64,000 nt of DNA from Prosapia bicincta (taxonomy: Eukaryota; Arthropoda; Insecta; Hemiptera; Cercopidae), in NCBI GenBank assembly GCA_036971475.1, contig JBAIZL010000001.1:78726271-78790270 (forward strand), written 5' to 3'. Positions 41,201-53,234 of this stretch are shown piece by piece; position 1 is the first letter of the stretch, and the number at the start of each line of letters is the position of its first letter. The notes beneath the pieces are model-generated. The model was not told the DNA's origin. It saw only the letters and a list, made by a program, of their open reading frames with translations, and did no database searches. Made by a program: the position numbers and the translations under genes.

Positions 41201-44200
41201 CATAAGACAGTAATTAAGGGTTGCTATTGTGGATATAAATTATGAAAGGGCATAAAAACAAATGTTCAGGTTCTGGGTTGCGTAATTGAAGTAGACTCAT
41301 ATTAATCCCATGACATAAAAAGTTGTTTACCCTTGTACACTCCGTTGTCATAAGACAGTAATTAAGGGTTGCTATTGTGGATATATATTATGAAGGGACA
41401 TAAAACTAAATGTTCAGGTTCTGTGTTCCGTAATTGAAGTAGACTCATATTAATCCCATGACATAAAAAGTTGTTTACCCTTGTACACTCCGTTGACATA
41501 AGACAGTAATTAAGGGTTGCTATTGTGGATATATATTATGAAGGGACATAAAACCAAATGTTCAGGTTCTGGGTTGCGTAATTGAAGTAGACTCATATTA
41601 ATCCCATGACATAAAAAGTTGTTTACCCTTGTACACTCCGTTGTCATAAGACAGTAATTAAGGGTTGCTATTGTAGATATATATTATGAAGGGACATAAA
41701 ACTAAATGTTCAGGTTCTGTGTTCCGTAATTGAAGTAGACTCATATTAATCCCATGACATAAAAAGTTGTTTACCCTTGTACACTCCGTTGTCATAAGAC
41801 AGTAATTATGGGTTGCTATTGTGGATATAAATTATGAAGGGGCATAAAAACAAATGTTCAGGTTCTGGGTTGCGTAATTGAAGTAGACTCATATTAATCC
41901 CATGACATAAAAAGTTATTTACCCTTGTACACTCCGTTGTCATAAGACAGTATTTAAGGGTTGCTATTGTGGATATATATTATGAAGGGACATAAAACTA
42001 AATGTTCAGGTTCTGTGTTCCGTAATTGAAGTAGACTCATATTAATCCCATGACATAAAAAGTTGTTTACCCTTGTACACTCCGTTGACATAAGACAGTA
42101 ATTAAGGGTTGCTATTGTGGATATAAATTATGAAGGGGCATAAAAACAAATGTTCAGGTTCTGGGTTGCGTAATTGAAGTAGACTCATATTAATCCCATG
42201 ACATAAAAAGTTGTTTACCCTTGTACACTCCGTTGTCATAAGACAGTAAATAAGGGTTGCTATTGTGGATATAAATTATGAAGGGGCATAAAAACAAATG
42301 TTCAGGTTCTGTGTTGCGTAATGGAAGTAGACTCAAATTAATCCCATGACATAAAAAGTTGTTTACCTTTGTACAGTCCGTTGACATAAGACAGTAATTA
42401 AGGGTTTCTATTGTGGATATAAATTATGAAGGGGCATAAAAACAAATGTTCAGGTTCTGTGTTGCGTAATGGAAGTAGACTCAAATTAATCCCATGACAT
42501 AAAAAGTTGTTTACCCTTGTACAGTCCGTTGACATAAGACAGTAATTAAGGGTTGCTATTGTGGATATAAATTATGAAGGGGCATAAAAACAAATGTTCA
42601 GGTTCTGGGTTGCGTAATTGAAGTAGACTCATATTAATCCCATTACATAAAAAGTTGTTTACCCTTGTACACTCCGTTGTCATAAGACAGTAATTAAGGG
42701 TTGCTATTGTGGATAGAAATTATGAAGGGGCATAAAAACAAATGTTCAGGTTCTGGGTTGCGTAATTGAAGTAGACTCATATTAATCCCATGACATAAAA
42801 AGTTGTTTACCCTTGTACACTCCGTTGTCATAAGACAGTAATTAAGGGTTGCTATTGTAGATATATATTATGAAGGGACATAAAACTAAATGTTCAGGTT
42901 CTGTGTTCCGTAATTGAAGTAGACTCATATTAATCCCATGATATAAAAAGTTGTTTACCCTTGTACACTCCGTTGACATAAGACAGTAATTAAGGGTTGC
43001 TATTGTGGATATATATTATGAAGGGACATAACACCAAATGTTCAGGTTCTGGGTTGCGTAATTGAAGTAGACTCATATTAATCCCATGACATAAAAAGTT
43101 GTTTACCCTTGTACACTCCGTTGTCATAAGACAGTAATTAAGGGTTGCTATTGTGGATATATATTATGAAGGGACATAAAACTAAATGTTCAGGTTCTGT
43201 GTTCCGTAATTGAAGTAGACTCATATTAATCCCATGACATAAAAAGTTGTTTACCCTTGTACACTCCGTTGTCATAAGACAGTAATTATGGGTTGCTATT
43301 GTGGATATAAATTATGAAGGGGCATAAAAACAAATGTTCAGGTTCTGGCTTGCGTAATTGAAGTAGACTCATATTAATCCCATGACATAAAAAGTTATTT
43401 ACCCTTGTACACTCCGTTGTCATAAGACAGTAATTAAGGGTAGCTATTGTGGATATATATTATGAAGGGACATAAAACTAAATGTTCAGGTTCTGTGTTC
43501 CGTAATTGAAGTAGACTCATATTAATCCCATGACATAAAAAGTTGTTTACCCTTGTACACTCCGTAGACATAAGACAGTAATTAAGGGTTGCTATTGTGG
43601 ATATAAATTATGAAGGGACATAAAACCAAATGTTCAGGTTCTGTGTTGCGTAATGGAAGTAGACTCATATTAATCCCATGACATAAAAAGTTGTTTACCC
43701 TTGTACACTCCGTTGACATAAGACAGTAATTAAGGGTTGCTATTGTGGATATAAATTATGAAGGGACATAAAACCAAATGTTCAGGTTCTGTGTTCCGTA
43801 ATGGAAGTAGACTCATATTAATCCCATGACATAAAAAGTTGTTTACCCTTGTACACTCCGTTGTCATAAGACAGTAAATAAGGGTTGCTATTGTGGATAT
43901 AAATTATGAAGGGACATAAAACTAAATGTTCACTTTCTGGGTTGCGTAATTGAAGTAGACTCATATTAATCCCATGACATAAAAAGTTGTTTACCCTTGT
44001 ACACTCCGTTGTCATAAGACAGTAATTAAGGGTTGCTATTGTGGATATAAATTATGAAAGGGCATAAAAACAAATGTTCAGGTTCTGGGTTGCGTAATTG
44101 AAGTAGACTCATATTAATCCCATGACATAAAAAGTTGTTTACCCTTGTACACTCCGTTGTCATAAGACAGTAATTAAGGGTTGCTATTGTGGATATATAT

Positions 44201-47200
44201 TATGAAGGGACATAAAACTAAATGTTCAGGTTCTGTGTTCCGTAATTGAAGTAGAATCATATTAATCCCATGACATAAAAAGTTGTTTACCCTTGTACAC
44301 TCCGTTGTCATAAGACAGTAATTAAGGGTTGCTATTGTGGATATATATTATGAAGGGACATAAAACTAAATGTTCAGGTTCTGTGTTCCGTAATTGAAGT
44401 AGACTCATATTAATCCCATGACATAAAAAGTTGTTTACCCTTGTACACTCCGTTGACATAAGACAGTAATTAAGGGTTGCTATTGTGGATATATATTATG
44501 AAGGGACATAAAACCAAATGTTCAGGTTCTGGGTTGCGTAATTGAAGTAGACTCATATTAATCCCATGACATAAAAAGTTGTTTACCCTTGTACACTCCG
44601 TTGTCATAAGACAGTAATTAAGGGTTGCTATTGTAGATATATATTATGAAGGGACATAAAACTAAATGTTCAGGTTCTGTGTTCCGTAATTGAAGTAGAC
44701 TCATATTAATCCCATGACATAAAAAGTTGTTTACCCTTGTACACTCCGTTGTCATAAGACAGTAATTATGGGTTGCTATTGTGGATATAAATTATGAAGG
44801 GGCATAAAAACAAATGTTCAGGTTCTGGGTTGCGTAATTGAAGTAGACTCATATTAATCCCATGACATAAAAAGTTGTTTACCCTTGTACACTCCGTTGT
44901 CATAAGACAGTATTTAAGGGTTGCTATTGTGGATATATATTATGAAGGGACATAAAACTAAATGTTCAGGTTCTGTGTTCCGTAATTGAAGTAGACTCAT
45001 ATTAATCCCATGACATAAAAAGTTGTTTACCCTTGTACACTCCGTTGACATAAGACAGTAATTAAGGGTTGCTATTGTGGATATAAATTATGAAGGGGCA
45101 TAAAAACAAATGTTCAGGTTCTGGGTTGCGTAATTGAAGTAGACTCATATTAATCCCATGACATAAAAAGTTGTTTACCCTTGTACACTCCGTTGTCATA
45201 AGACAGTAAATAAGGGTTGCTATTGTGGATATAAATTATGAAGGGGCATAAAAACAAATGTTCAGGTTCTGTGTTGCGTAATGGAAGTAGACTCATATTA
45301 ATCCCATGACATAAAAAGTTGTTTACCCTTGTACAGTCCGTTGACATAATACAGTAATTAAGGGTTGCTATTGTGGATATAAATTATGAAGGGGCATAAA
45401 AACAAATGTTCAGGTTCTGGGTTGCGTAATTGAAGTAGACTCATATTAATCCCATGACATAAAAAGTTGTTTACCCTTGTACACTCCGTTGTCATAAGAC
45501 AGTAATTAAGGGTTGCTATTGTGGATAGAAATTATGAAGGGGCATAAAAACAAATGTTCAGGTTCTGGGTTGCGTAATTGAAGTAGACTCATATTAATCC
45601 CATGACATAAAAAGTTGTTTACCCTTGTACACTCCGTTGTCATAAGACAGTAAATAAGGGTTGCTATTGTGGATATAAATTATGAAGGGGCATAAAAACA
45701 AATGCTCAGGTAATGGGTTGCGTAATTGAAGTAGACTCATATTAATCCCATGACATTAAAAGTTGTTTACCCTTGTACACTCCGTTGTCATAAGACAGTA
45801 ATTAAGGGTTGCTATTGTGGATATATATTATGAAGGGACATAAAACTAAATGTTCAGGTTCTGTGTTCCGTAATTGAAGTAGGCTCATATTAATCCCATG
45901 ATATAAAAAGTTGTTTACCCTTGTACACTCCGTTGACATAAGACAGTAATTAAGGGTTGCTATTGTGGATATATATTATGAAGGGACATAACACCAAATG
46001 TTCAGGTTCTGGGTTGCGTAATTGAAGTAGACTCATATTAATCCCATGGCATAAAAAGTTGTTTACCCTTGTACACTCCGTTGTCATAAGACAGTAATTA
46101 AGGGTTGCTATTGTGGATATATATTATGAAGGGACATAAAACTAAATGTTCAGGTTCTGTGTTCCGTAATTGAAGTAGACTCATATTAATCCCATGACAT
46201 AAAAAGTTGTTTACCCTTGTACACTCCGTTGTCATAAGACAGTAATTATAGGTTGCTATTGTGGATATAAATTATGAAGGGGCATAAAAACAAATGTTCA
46301 GGTTCTGGGTTGCGTAATTGAAGTAGACTCATATTAATCCCATGACATAAAAAGTTGTTTACCCTTGTACACTCCGTTGTCATAAGACAGTAATTAAGGG
46401 TTGCTATTGTGGATATATATTATGAAGGGACATAAAACCAAATGTTCAGGTTCTAGGGATGAGTAATTGAAATAGACTCACACTTTTCCTGTGACATAAA
46501 AAGTACTTTCCCCTTGTACACACTATTTTAACACGAAGGGCAAGGATAGGATGTTATTGTAGATAGGATAATTGAAGGGATATAAAATCGAATGTTCAGG
46601 TTCTGGGGTTGGTAAATTGAAGTAGACTCATACTAATCCCATGACGTAAAAAATTGTTTACCCTTGTACACTCTGTAGTAGAAAGAAGGGAAGGAAGGGT
46701 TTTTGTTGTAGATAGAAACTATGAAGGGACATAAAACTAAATGTTCAGGTTCTGTGTTGTGTAGTTGAAGTAGACTCATATTAATCCCATGACATAAAAA
46801 TTTGTTTACCCTTGTACACTCCGTTGTCATAGGACAGTAATTAAGGGTTGCTATTGTGGATATAAATTATGAAGGGACATAAAACCAAATGCTCATGTTC
46901 TGTGTTGCGTAATTGAAGTAGACTCATATTAATCCCATGACATAAAAATTTGTTTACCCTTGTACACTCCGTTGTCATAAGACAGTAATTAAGGGTTGCT
47001 ATTGTGGATATATATTATGAAGGGACATAAAACTAAATGTTCAGGTTCTGTGTTCCGTAATTGAAGTAGACTCATAATAATCCCATGACATAAAAAGTTG
47101 TTTACCCTTGTACACTCCGTTGACATAAGACAGTAATTAAGGGTTGCTATTGTGGATATATATTATGAAGGGACATAAAACCAAATGTTCAGGTTCTGTG

Positions 47201-50002
47201 TTGCGTAATTGAAGTAGACTCATATTAATCCCATGACATAAAAATTTGTTTACCCTTGTACACTCCGTTGTCATAAGACAGTAATTAAGGGTTGCTATTG
47301 TGGATATAAATTATGAAGGGGCATAAAACCAATGTTCAGGTTCTGTGTTGCGTAATGGAAGTAGACTCATATTAATCCCATGACATAAAAAGTTGTTTAC
47401 CCTTGTACACTCCGTTGACATAAGACAGTAATTAAGGGTTGCTATTGTGGATATAAATTATGAAGGGGCATAAAAACAAATGTTCAGGTTCTGGGTTGCG
47501 TAATTGAAGTAGACTCATATTAATCCCATGACATAAAAAGTTGTTTACCCTTGTACACTCCGTTGTCATAAGACAGTAATTAAGGGTTGCTATTGTGGAT
47601 ATATATTATGAAGGGACATAAAACCAAATGTTCAGGTTCTGTGTTGCGTAATTGAAGTAGACTCATATTAATCCCATGACATAAAAATTTGTTTACCCTT
47701 GTACACTCCGTTGTCATAAGACAGTAATTAAGGGTTGCTATTGTGGATATAAATTATGAAGGGGCATAAAAACAAATGTTCAGGTTCTGTGTTGCGTAAT
47801 GGAAGTAGACTCATATTAATCCCATGACATAAAAAGTTGTTTACCCTTATACACTCCGTTGTCATAAGACAGTAATTAAGGGTTGCTATTTTGGATAGAA
47901 ATTATGAAGGGGCATAAAAACAAATGTTCAGGTTCTGGGTTGCGTAATTGAAGTAGACTCATATTAATCCCATGACATAAAAAGTTGTTTACCCTTGTAC
48001 ACTCCGTTGTCATAAGACAGTAATTAAGGGTTGCTATTGTGGATATAAATTATGAAGGGGCATAAAAACAAATGCTCAGGTAATGGGTTGCGTAATTGAA
48101 GTAGACTCATATTAATCCCATGACATAAAAAGTTGTTTACCCTTGTACACTCCGTTGTCATAAGACAGTAATTAAGGGTTGCTATTGTGGATATAAATTA
48201 TGAAAGGGCATAAAAACAAATGTTCAGGTTCTGGGTTGCGTAATTGAAGTAGACTCATATTAATCCCATGACATAAAAAGTTGTTTACCCTTGTACACTC
48301 CGTTGTCATAAGACAGTAATTAAGGGTTGCTATTGTGGATATATATTATGAAGGGACATAAAACTAAATGTTCAGGTTCTGTGTTCCGTAATTGAAGTAG
48401 ACTCATATTAATCCCATGACATAAAAAGTTGTTTACCCTTGTACACTCCGTTGACATAAGACAGTAATTAAGGGTTGCTATTGTGGATATATATTATGAA
48501 GGGACATAAAACCAAATGTTCAGGTTCTGGGTTGCGTAATTGAAGTAGACTCATATTAATCCCATGACATAAAAAGTTGTTTACCCTTGTACACTCCGTT
48601 GTCATAAGACAGTAATTAAGGGTTGCTATTGTAGATATATATTATGAAGGGACATAAAACTAAATGTTCAGGTTCTGTGTTCCGTAATTGAAGTAGACTC
48701 ATATTAATCCCATGACATAAAAAGTTGTTTACCCTTGTACACTCCGTTGTCATAAGACAGTAATTATGGGTTGCTATTGTGGATATAAATTATGAAGGGG
48801 CATAAAAACAAATGTTCAGGTTCTGGGTTGCGTAATTGAAGTAGACTCATATTAATCCCATGACATAAAAAGTTATTTACCCTTGTACACTCCGTTGTCA
48901 TAAGACAGTATTTAAGGGTTGCTATTGTGGATATATATTATGAAGGGACATAAAACTAAATGTTCAGGTTCTGTGTTCCGTAATTGAAGTAGACTCATAT
49001 TAATCCCATGACATAAAAAGTTGTTTACCCTTGTACACTCCGTTGACATAAGACAGTAATTAAGGGTTGCTATTGTGGATATAAATTATGAAGGGGCATA
49101 AAAACAAATGTTCAGGTTCTGGGTTGCGTAATTGAAGTAGACTCATATTAATCCCATGACATAAAAAGTTGTTTACCCTTGTACACTCCGTTGTCATAAG
49201 ACAGTAAATAAGGGTTGCTATTGTGGATATAAATTATGAAGGGGCATAAAAACAAATGTTCAGGTTCTGTGTTGCGTAATGGAAGTAGACTCAAATTAAT
49301 CCCATGACATAAAAAGTTGTTTACCCTTGTACAGTCCGTTGACATAAGACAGTAATTAAGGGTTGCTATTGTGGATATAAATTATGAAGGGGCATAAAAA
49401 CAAATGTTCAGGTTCTGTGTTGCGTAATGGAAGTAGACTCAAATTAATCCCATGACATAAAAAGTTGTTTACCCTTGTACAGTCCGTTGACATAAGACAG
49501 TAATTAAGGGTTGCTATTGTGGATATAAATTATGAAGGGGCATAAAAACAAATGTTCAGGTTCTGGGTTGCGTAATTGAAGTAGACTCATATTAATCCCA
49601 TTACATAAAAAGTTGTTTACCCTTGTACACTCCGTTGTCATAAGACAGTAATTAAGGGTTGCTATTGTGGATAGAAATTATGAAGGGGCATAAAAACAAA
49701 TGTTCAGGTTCTGGGTTGCGTAATTGAAGTAGACTCATATTAATCCCATGACATAAAAAGTTGTTTACCCTTGTACACTCCGTTGTCATATAAGACAGTA
49801 ATTAAGGGTTGCTATTGTAGATATATATTATGAAGGGACATAAAACTAAATGTTCAGGTTCTGTGTTCCGTAATTGAAGTAGACTCATATTAATCCCATG
49901 ATATAAAAAGTTGTTTACCCTTGTACACTCCGTTGACATAAGACAGTAATTAAGGGTTGCTATTGTGGATATATATTATGAAGGGACATAACACCAAATG
50001 TT
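32231..50002. repeat. 148-bp satellite, about 120 monomers, cut by a scaffold gap
   Basis: The monomer runs through TTCAGGTTCTGGGTTGCGTA, ATTGAAGTAGACTCATATTA, ATCCCATGACATAAAAAG, TTGTTTACCCTTGTACACTC, CGTTGTCATAAGACAG and TAATTAAGGGTTGCTATTG. Starts at 33567 and 33715 give a period of 148. The first few monomers (32231-32830) are diverged and 149-150 bp long, as expected at an array edge. The right edge lies in the gap at 50003-50102, because the sequence after the gap is not satellite. Recurrent 65-codon minus-strand frames arise from monomer pairs and are not genes. Confidence 0.97.
32524..50002. repeat. 6,958-bp higher-order repeat, two full copies and one partial
   Basis: Equivalent sites are exactly 6,958 bp apart: for example 32717, 39675 and 46633; 35232, 42190 and 49148; 36860 and 43818. 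The period equals 47 monomers plus 2 bp. Copies are about 32524-39481, 39482-46439 and 46440-50002 (partial). Each starts with the same diverged monomers that form the left edge of the array, so the amplified block included that edge. The copies are not identical: copy 2 has a patch at 40165-40330, and copy 3 differs near 49325, 49365 and by an extra TA at 49789. Confidence 0.93.
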
Positions 50003-50102
50003 NNNNNNNNNNNNNNNNNNNNNNNNNNNNNNNNNNNNNNNNNNNNNNNNNNNNNNNNNNNNNNNNNNNNNNNNNNNNNNNNNNNNNNNNNNNNNNNNNN
50101 NN
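50003..50102. other. Assembly gap (100 N)
   Basis: Exactly 100 N, a conventional placeholder for a gap of unknown size. It sits inside the 148-bp array, so the true array length is unknown. Confidence 0.99.
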
Positions 50103-50253
50103 AACGGGAAGAGAGGAAGCAAACGTTGGTTTCACACTGCTTCGAAAACCAGTATTATTTTAAACACTGTGTATTTTAATCTAATCGTTGATTAACAAAT
50201 GGCAAATAAAAGTAGAGCTTGGATGGACAATAGATATCCAATAGATTGGAGTT

Positions 50254-50553
50254 CTACATAATGTCCAAAGTAAGTTCGGTGCGTACAAGATCAACATAGC
50301 CTGCGAACTCTTTTCGCAATGGATTTTCTACATTTGGAGTTTTTAAGCCTTCACGGATATTTACAAGAAGGTCCCTTGTTGAGGTAGGCTTTATCATATA
50401 CGTAATCCGACTGAGGCCTACCACTATGGAAGTAGGCATATGATGACAATTAATGTATATTCCTCCACCATAGAGCATGGTTGAGTCTCCGGTTGGGGAT
50501 ACTCCTCTATCTTGTAAAGGAGAGTTGTAGGTGCAGCAAGACAGCTTGTGAAA
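50254..50553 (-). CDS. Unassigned open frame, 99 codons, possible exon or transposon fragment
   Basis: The minus frame is open from just after a TAG at 50554-50556 to a TAG at 50254. Its composition is protein-like: balanced charged residues, several Gly, Pro and Cys, and little low complexity. The first Met is at 50478 (MLYGGGIYINCHHMPTS...). The C-terminal part reads TSTRDLLVNIREGLKTPNVE and ends LTLDIM. No canonical AATAAA follows within 150 bp. I do not recognise the family; a 3' exon or the end of a transposon protein are both possible. Confidence 0.3.
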   Translation of the reverse strand, partial: FHKLSCCTYNSPLQDRGVSPTGDSTMLYGGGIYINCHHMPTSIVVGLSRITYMIKPTSTRDLLVNIREGLKTPNVENPLRKEFAGYVDLVRTELTLDIM

Positions 50554-50903
50554 CTATCTTTACCCAACAAATGTTCATTTTTATGAGAGTACACCAGTTG
50601 TAAACTATCACGTATTTGTACCTCTGTTCCAGTAGATATTTTCTACTGTAAAATAAATTAACGATTCTCCAGCAATATTAGGTTCATGTCCTTCGAAGAT
50701 ATTTAAGCGGGTAAATATTTTATTGACACAAGATTATTTATCTCTCTTCTCTTAGAATAACTATACGTAATGAGATAAACTGAACAGGTTAGGTGTTTCG
50801 TATATTAATAGTGGTTGAAAATCGTATTAAAAAATATACTTTTTGGCCTTGTACATTTTTGTTCTAGAACACAAAAACCAAAGTTAGAACAAATGTAAAT
50901 CTG
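50554..50903. other. Unique spacer, nothing seen
   Basis: AT-rich unique sequence before the 44-bp array. Confidence 0.5.
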
Positions 50904-52752
50904 CTTTAATTTTACACTTCTTTGGAGGAATACTAGCTGTTTTTCCTCTTTAATTTTACACTTCCTATGAGGAATACTAGCTGTTTTTCCTCTTAAATTT
51001 TACACTTCCTTGGAGGAATACTAGCTGTTTTTCCTCTTTAATTTTACACTTCCTTGGAGGAATACTAGCTGTTTTTCCTCTTTAATTTTACACTTCCTTG
51101 GAGGAATACTAGCTGTTTTTCCTCTTTAATTTTACACTTCCTAGGAGGAATACTAGCTGTTTTTCCTCTTTAATTTTACACTTCCTTGGAGGAATACTAG
51201 CTGTTTTTCCTCTTTAATTTTACACTTCCTAGGAGGAATACTAGCTGTTTTTCCTCTTTAATTTTACACTTCCTTGGAGGAATACTAGCTGTTTTTCCTC
51301 TTTAATTTTACACTTCCTAGGAGGAATACTAGCTGTTTTCCCTCTTTAATTTTACACTTCCTTGGAGGAATACTAGCTGTTTTTCCTCTTTAATTTTACA
51401 CTTCCTTGGAGGAATACTAGCTGTTTTTCCTCTTTAATTTTACACTTCCTTGGAGGAATACTAGCTGTTTTTCCTCTTTAATTTTACACTTCCTTGGAGG
51501 AATACTAGCTGTTTTTCCTCTTTAATTTTACACTTCCTTGGAGGAATACTAGCTGTTTTTCCTCTTTAATTTTACATTTCCTTGGAGGAATACTAGCTGT
51601 TTTTCCTCTTTAATTTTACACTTCCTTGGAGGAATACTAGCTGTTTTTCCTCTTTAATTTTACACTTCCTTGGAGGAATACTAGCTGTTTTTCCTCTTTA
51701 ATTTTACACTTCCTTGGAGGAATACTAGCTGTTTTTCCTCTTTAATTTTACACTTCCTTGGAGCAATACTAGCTGTTTTTCCTCTTTAATATTTCACTTC
51801 CTTGGAGGAATACTAGCTGTTTTTCCTCTTTAATTTTACACTTCCTTGGAGGAATACTAGCTGTTTTTCCTCTTTAATTTTACACTTCCTTGGAGGAATA
51901 CTAGCTGTTTTTCCTCTTTAATTTTACACTTCCTTGGAGGAATACTAGCTGTTTTTCCTCTTTAATTTTACACTTCCTAGGAGGAATACTAGCTGTTTTT
52001 CCTCTTTAATTTTACACTTCCTTGGAGGAATACTAGCTGTTTTTCCTCTTTAATTTTACACTTCCTTGGAGGAATACTAGCTGTTTTTCCTCTTTAATTT
52101 TACACTTCCTTGGAGGAATACTAGCTGTTTTTCCTCTTTAATTTTACACTTCCTTGGAGGAATACTAGCTGTTTTTCCTCTTTAATTTTACACTTCCTAG
52201 GAGGAATACTAGCTGTTTTTCCTCTTTAATTTTACACTTCCTTGGAGGAATACTAGCGGTTTTCCCTCTTTAATTTTACACTTCCTTGGAGGAATACTAG
52301 CTGTTTTTCCTCTTTAATTTTACACTTCCTTGGAGGAATACTAGCTGTTTTTCCTCTTTAATTTTACACTTCCTAGGAGGAATACTAGCTGTTTTTCCTC
52401 TTTAATTTTACACTTCCTTGGAGGAATACTAGCTGTTTTTCCTCTTTAATTTTACACTTCCTTGGAGGAATACTAGCTGTTTTTCCTCTTTAATTTTACA
52501 CTTCCTTGGAGGAATACTAGCTGTTTTTCCTCTTTAATATTTCACTTCCTTGGAGGAATACTAGCTGTTTTTCCTCTTTAATTTTACACTTCCTTGGAGG
52601 AATACTAGCTGTTTTTCCTCTTTAATTTTACACTTCCTTGGAGGAATACTAGCTGTTTTTCCTCTTTAATTTTACACTTCCTTGGAGGAATACTAGCTGT
52701 TTTTCCTCTTTAATTTTACACTTCCTTGGAGGAATACTAGCTGTTTTTCCTC
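50904..52752. repeat. 44-bp minisatellite, 42 copies, highly homogeneous
   Basis: The unit is TTTAATTTTACACTTCCTTG followed by GAGGAATACTAGCTGTTTTTCCTC. Most copies are identical. A common variant has CCTAGGAGG for CCTTGGAGG. A rarer one, TTTAATATTTCAC, occurs at 51785 and 52533, exactly 748 bp (17 monomers) apart, and a CCTAGG variant pair at about 51231 and 51979 has the same spacing. This shows block duplication. Confidence 0.97.
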
Positions 52753-53199
52753 TTCAATAAAAAATAACGTAAGATCTCTCTTATTGTGCAACTTACATAA
52801 TGAAACAATAGTACTGTCAATAGTTGTGTACTGTTGGCAAACACCCAACGCGATCTTTTAACTGTCCTAACTTTTAGGAGTAAAAGGCTATCCTGGGCAT
52901 CATGGCTAAGGAGAGAATATCGTTTTCCGAGGCAAGGAATATATATAGTTCCGCTTAATCAAAGGTTGACGGAAAACATATGCTGCAACTTTAGGCGCTA
53001 CCTATTCGTCCTGCACGAACTGTGAGGTTAAGTTTAGTATAGTACTAAATTAAGAGTTTTCAAGACTTTTTTTTATAGTTCAGGATCGACTTTCATTTTC
53101 AAACCAATTATAATCACCTAGCAATGTTTGTAATATAGTAACAACTTTTTACAACATATTTTATCTTAATGCAAAACTTAAGTCTTTCAAGTCTTTATC
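52753..53199. other. Unique sequence upstream of the candidate promoter
   Basis: No supported gene. A 63-codon frame at 52834-53025 has no known motif. Confidence 0.4.
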
Positions 53200-53234
53200 T
53201 ATATAAGTTAGCGCTTTACTTTCATTGTTCAGTT
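53200..53234 (+). promoter_or_regulatory. Candidate core promoter: TATA box and initiator
   Basis: TATATAAG at 53200-53207 is followed by the arthropod initiator TCAGTT at 53229-53234. Its A, taken as +1, is at 53231, placing the TATA box at -31, the canonical spacing. An AGATC near +27 resembles a downstream promoter element but is one base out of register. The first downstream ATG (53395) opens only five codons. LTR retrotransposons also carry such promoters, so a solo LTR is an alternative. Confidence 0.35.

Noticed and set aside
32717..49345. Recurring 65-codon minus-strand open frames as a gene family
   Set aside because: They are spaced by the satellite's 6,958-bp period and arise across monomer pairs where a stop happens to be mutated.
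17231..50002. Calling either large satellite the centromere
   Set aside because: Size and higher-order structure are compatible, but no CENP-B-box-like sequence was seen and sequence alone cannot show centromere function.
49950..50195. Open frames spanning 50003-50102
   Set aside because: They run through the run of N and have no meaning.
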